A stretch of DNA of 64,000 nt from NCBI GenBank assembly GCA_008694505.1, contig VZDJ01004378.1:22699689-22763688 (forward strand). The letters run 5' to 3'. Below the pieces are notes generated by a model, which was not told the origin of the DNA, did not search any database, and saw only the letters and a list, made by a program, of their open reading frames with translations. The first letter of the stretch is position 1, and the number at the start of each line of letters is the position of its first letter. This stretch comes from Cyanoderma ruficeps. Its lineage: Eukaryota; Chordata; Aves; Passeriformes; Timaliidae. This document shows, piece after piece, positions 63,001 to 64,000 of this stretch. Position numbers and translations under genes: made by a program.

Positions 63001-64000
63001 TATAAAACTGCTCAAAAATATATAGATATGATCATGCATTCACAATCATAACATTAGTTTTAATATATTGGACTCAGATGGTGGTTTCTTGGTCTTTTTT
63101 CATTCCTTTTGATGATGAGACAAAATGTAAGAAAAGCAAAGTTTGAAGAAGGAAGTTTGTCATACTGTTATTGCATGACAAACTAGTAGGCATGTTCATT
63201 GTGTACCAAAGTTAATGTTTAAATTACAATACCTGTTTGGCTACTACCTTTGAATATGATCCCAAATGTTAGTATTTTGTCTTCAGTAATAAATGAATTG
63301 GTTAGCTTCCTTGCAGGATAAGTTGACTTTGACTCAAATCTCAAATACAACTAAAAGGAAAGATGCATGTGACCAGAAGGTTAATACTCTCTAGTGTCTG
63401 TCCTTTAAAAAACAAATAAAAATTAATGTATCTAAACGAAGAAGTTCCAGTTGCCTAAAAATTTCCTTTAAGTGTCATTACCTTCACTATACAACTGTCA
63501 CTAGGAAATTAAGATCATTCCTTCCCAAATGTCTTGTTAATCTAAATACCTATTAGCTCAGAAGGGCAATGGAATACCAGAATGAGATTTTGTGATCAAA
63601 ATAAACAGTGTTTCAGATTTTTCCATATAATAAGGATCCACTCCTGAACTACTGTTTTTGATATCACTACTATACAACTGTGGGAAGAGGCATGTGTATG
63701 GTGTAATTTTTCCAACTGAAAATAGCTGAAATTGGTGAATTGTATTGTGCCCTGAAGTGTATATGTCTCTTTGATGAGGAAGAGGCTTGGAGATTCAGAT
63801 AAAAATTCAGATATCTGTAATATGCACAGGCATCTACAACTAGATTTAATGACCTCACCTTAATATTTCAGATCAAGCTTTCACCATTTAATGTGGGAGC
63901 AAGAGCTCAGCTCTTCTAGCCAGAGTTGTATAAAGCATTCATATAGGACAAAAAGTGCTCAAAATACAAACTTAATTCCTGATATTTCATGCTATAAAGA
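57095..64000. other. AT-rich non-coding DNA
   Basis: About 6.9 kb without a supportable gene, RNA gene or mobile element. A 19-base inverted repeat lies at 62303-62321. Open frames are under 90 codons, scattered over both strands and without motifs. Confidence 0.55.
62303..62321. repeat. 19-bp near-perfect palindrome
   Basis: GGTCAAGTA, C, TACTTGACC: nine-base arms around one central base. Confidence 0.95.

Noticed and set aside
1..64000. CRISPR arrays, operons, bacterial promoters, functional tRNA genes
   Set aside because: No regularly spaced direct repeats, no prokaryote-like gene packing and no cloverleaf structures were seen.

Overview
The window looks like non-coding nuclear DNA of a bird, probably a passerine. 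The evidence is a set of short CR1-type LINE fragments, LTRs that resemble avian endogenous retrovirus families, an AT-rich background with many mononucleotide and short tandem repeats, and no operon-like or intron-less cellular gene. I found no host exon that I can support. Apart from the retroviral frames, the longest open frames are chance reading frames in AT-rich DNA or antisense frames of CR1. The window is best read as intergenic (gene desert) or deep intronic DNA.

Layout. 0.7-1.6 kb: CR1 fragment, minus strand, with recognisable reverse-transcriptase coding. 8.7-9.2 kb: CR1 fragment, plus strand, internally deleted. 14.2-14.6 kb: LTR-like segment with a TATA box and a near-perfect 20-bp palindrome. 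15.3-15.8 kb: GC-rich patch of unknown origin, followed by an A18 tract. 16.8-17.5 kb: CR1, minus strand. 27.8 kb: CR1 3' end, minus strand. 33.55-33.63 kb: 5S rRNA-like relic, minus strand. 38.4-44.6 kb: a nearly complete endogenous retrovirus (ERV). 49.07-49.69 kb: solo LTR with a perfect 6-bp target duplication. 50.06-50.51 kb: CR1, plus strand. 56.50-57.09 kb: a second, different solo LTR. The rest is unannotated AT-rich sequence with microsatellites.

The centrepiece is the ERV at 38441-44577, inserted into an older CR1 fragment and flanked by the 5-bp duplication CCTTC. It has paired LTRs, a primer-binding site of the tRNA-Lys type, a gag-position reading frame, and pro-RT-RNase H-integrase in one frame. 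It has no room for env. The gag-position frame is unusual: it starts with several hydrophobic segments and contains a 19-residue tandem repeat. Pol starts directly after an in-frame TAG, an arrangement that suggests stop-codon readthrough. The copy is defective, with several in-frame stops, a frame change in gag, and loss of the end of R and U5 from the 5' LTR. The two LTRs differ at about 12 of roughly 430 aligned positions (hand count), so the insertion is fairly young but not recent. The 5-bp duplication and the lack of env fit an ERV-L/spuma-like (class III) lineage; this assignment is inferred, not tested by phylogeny.
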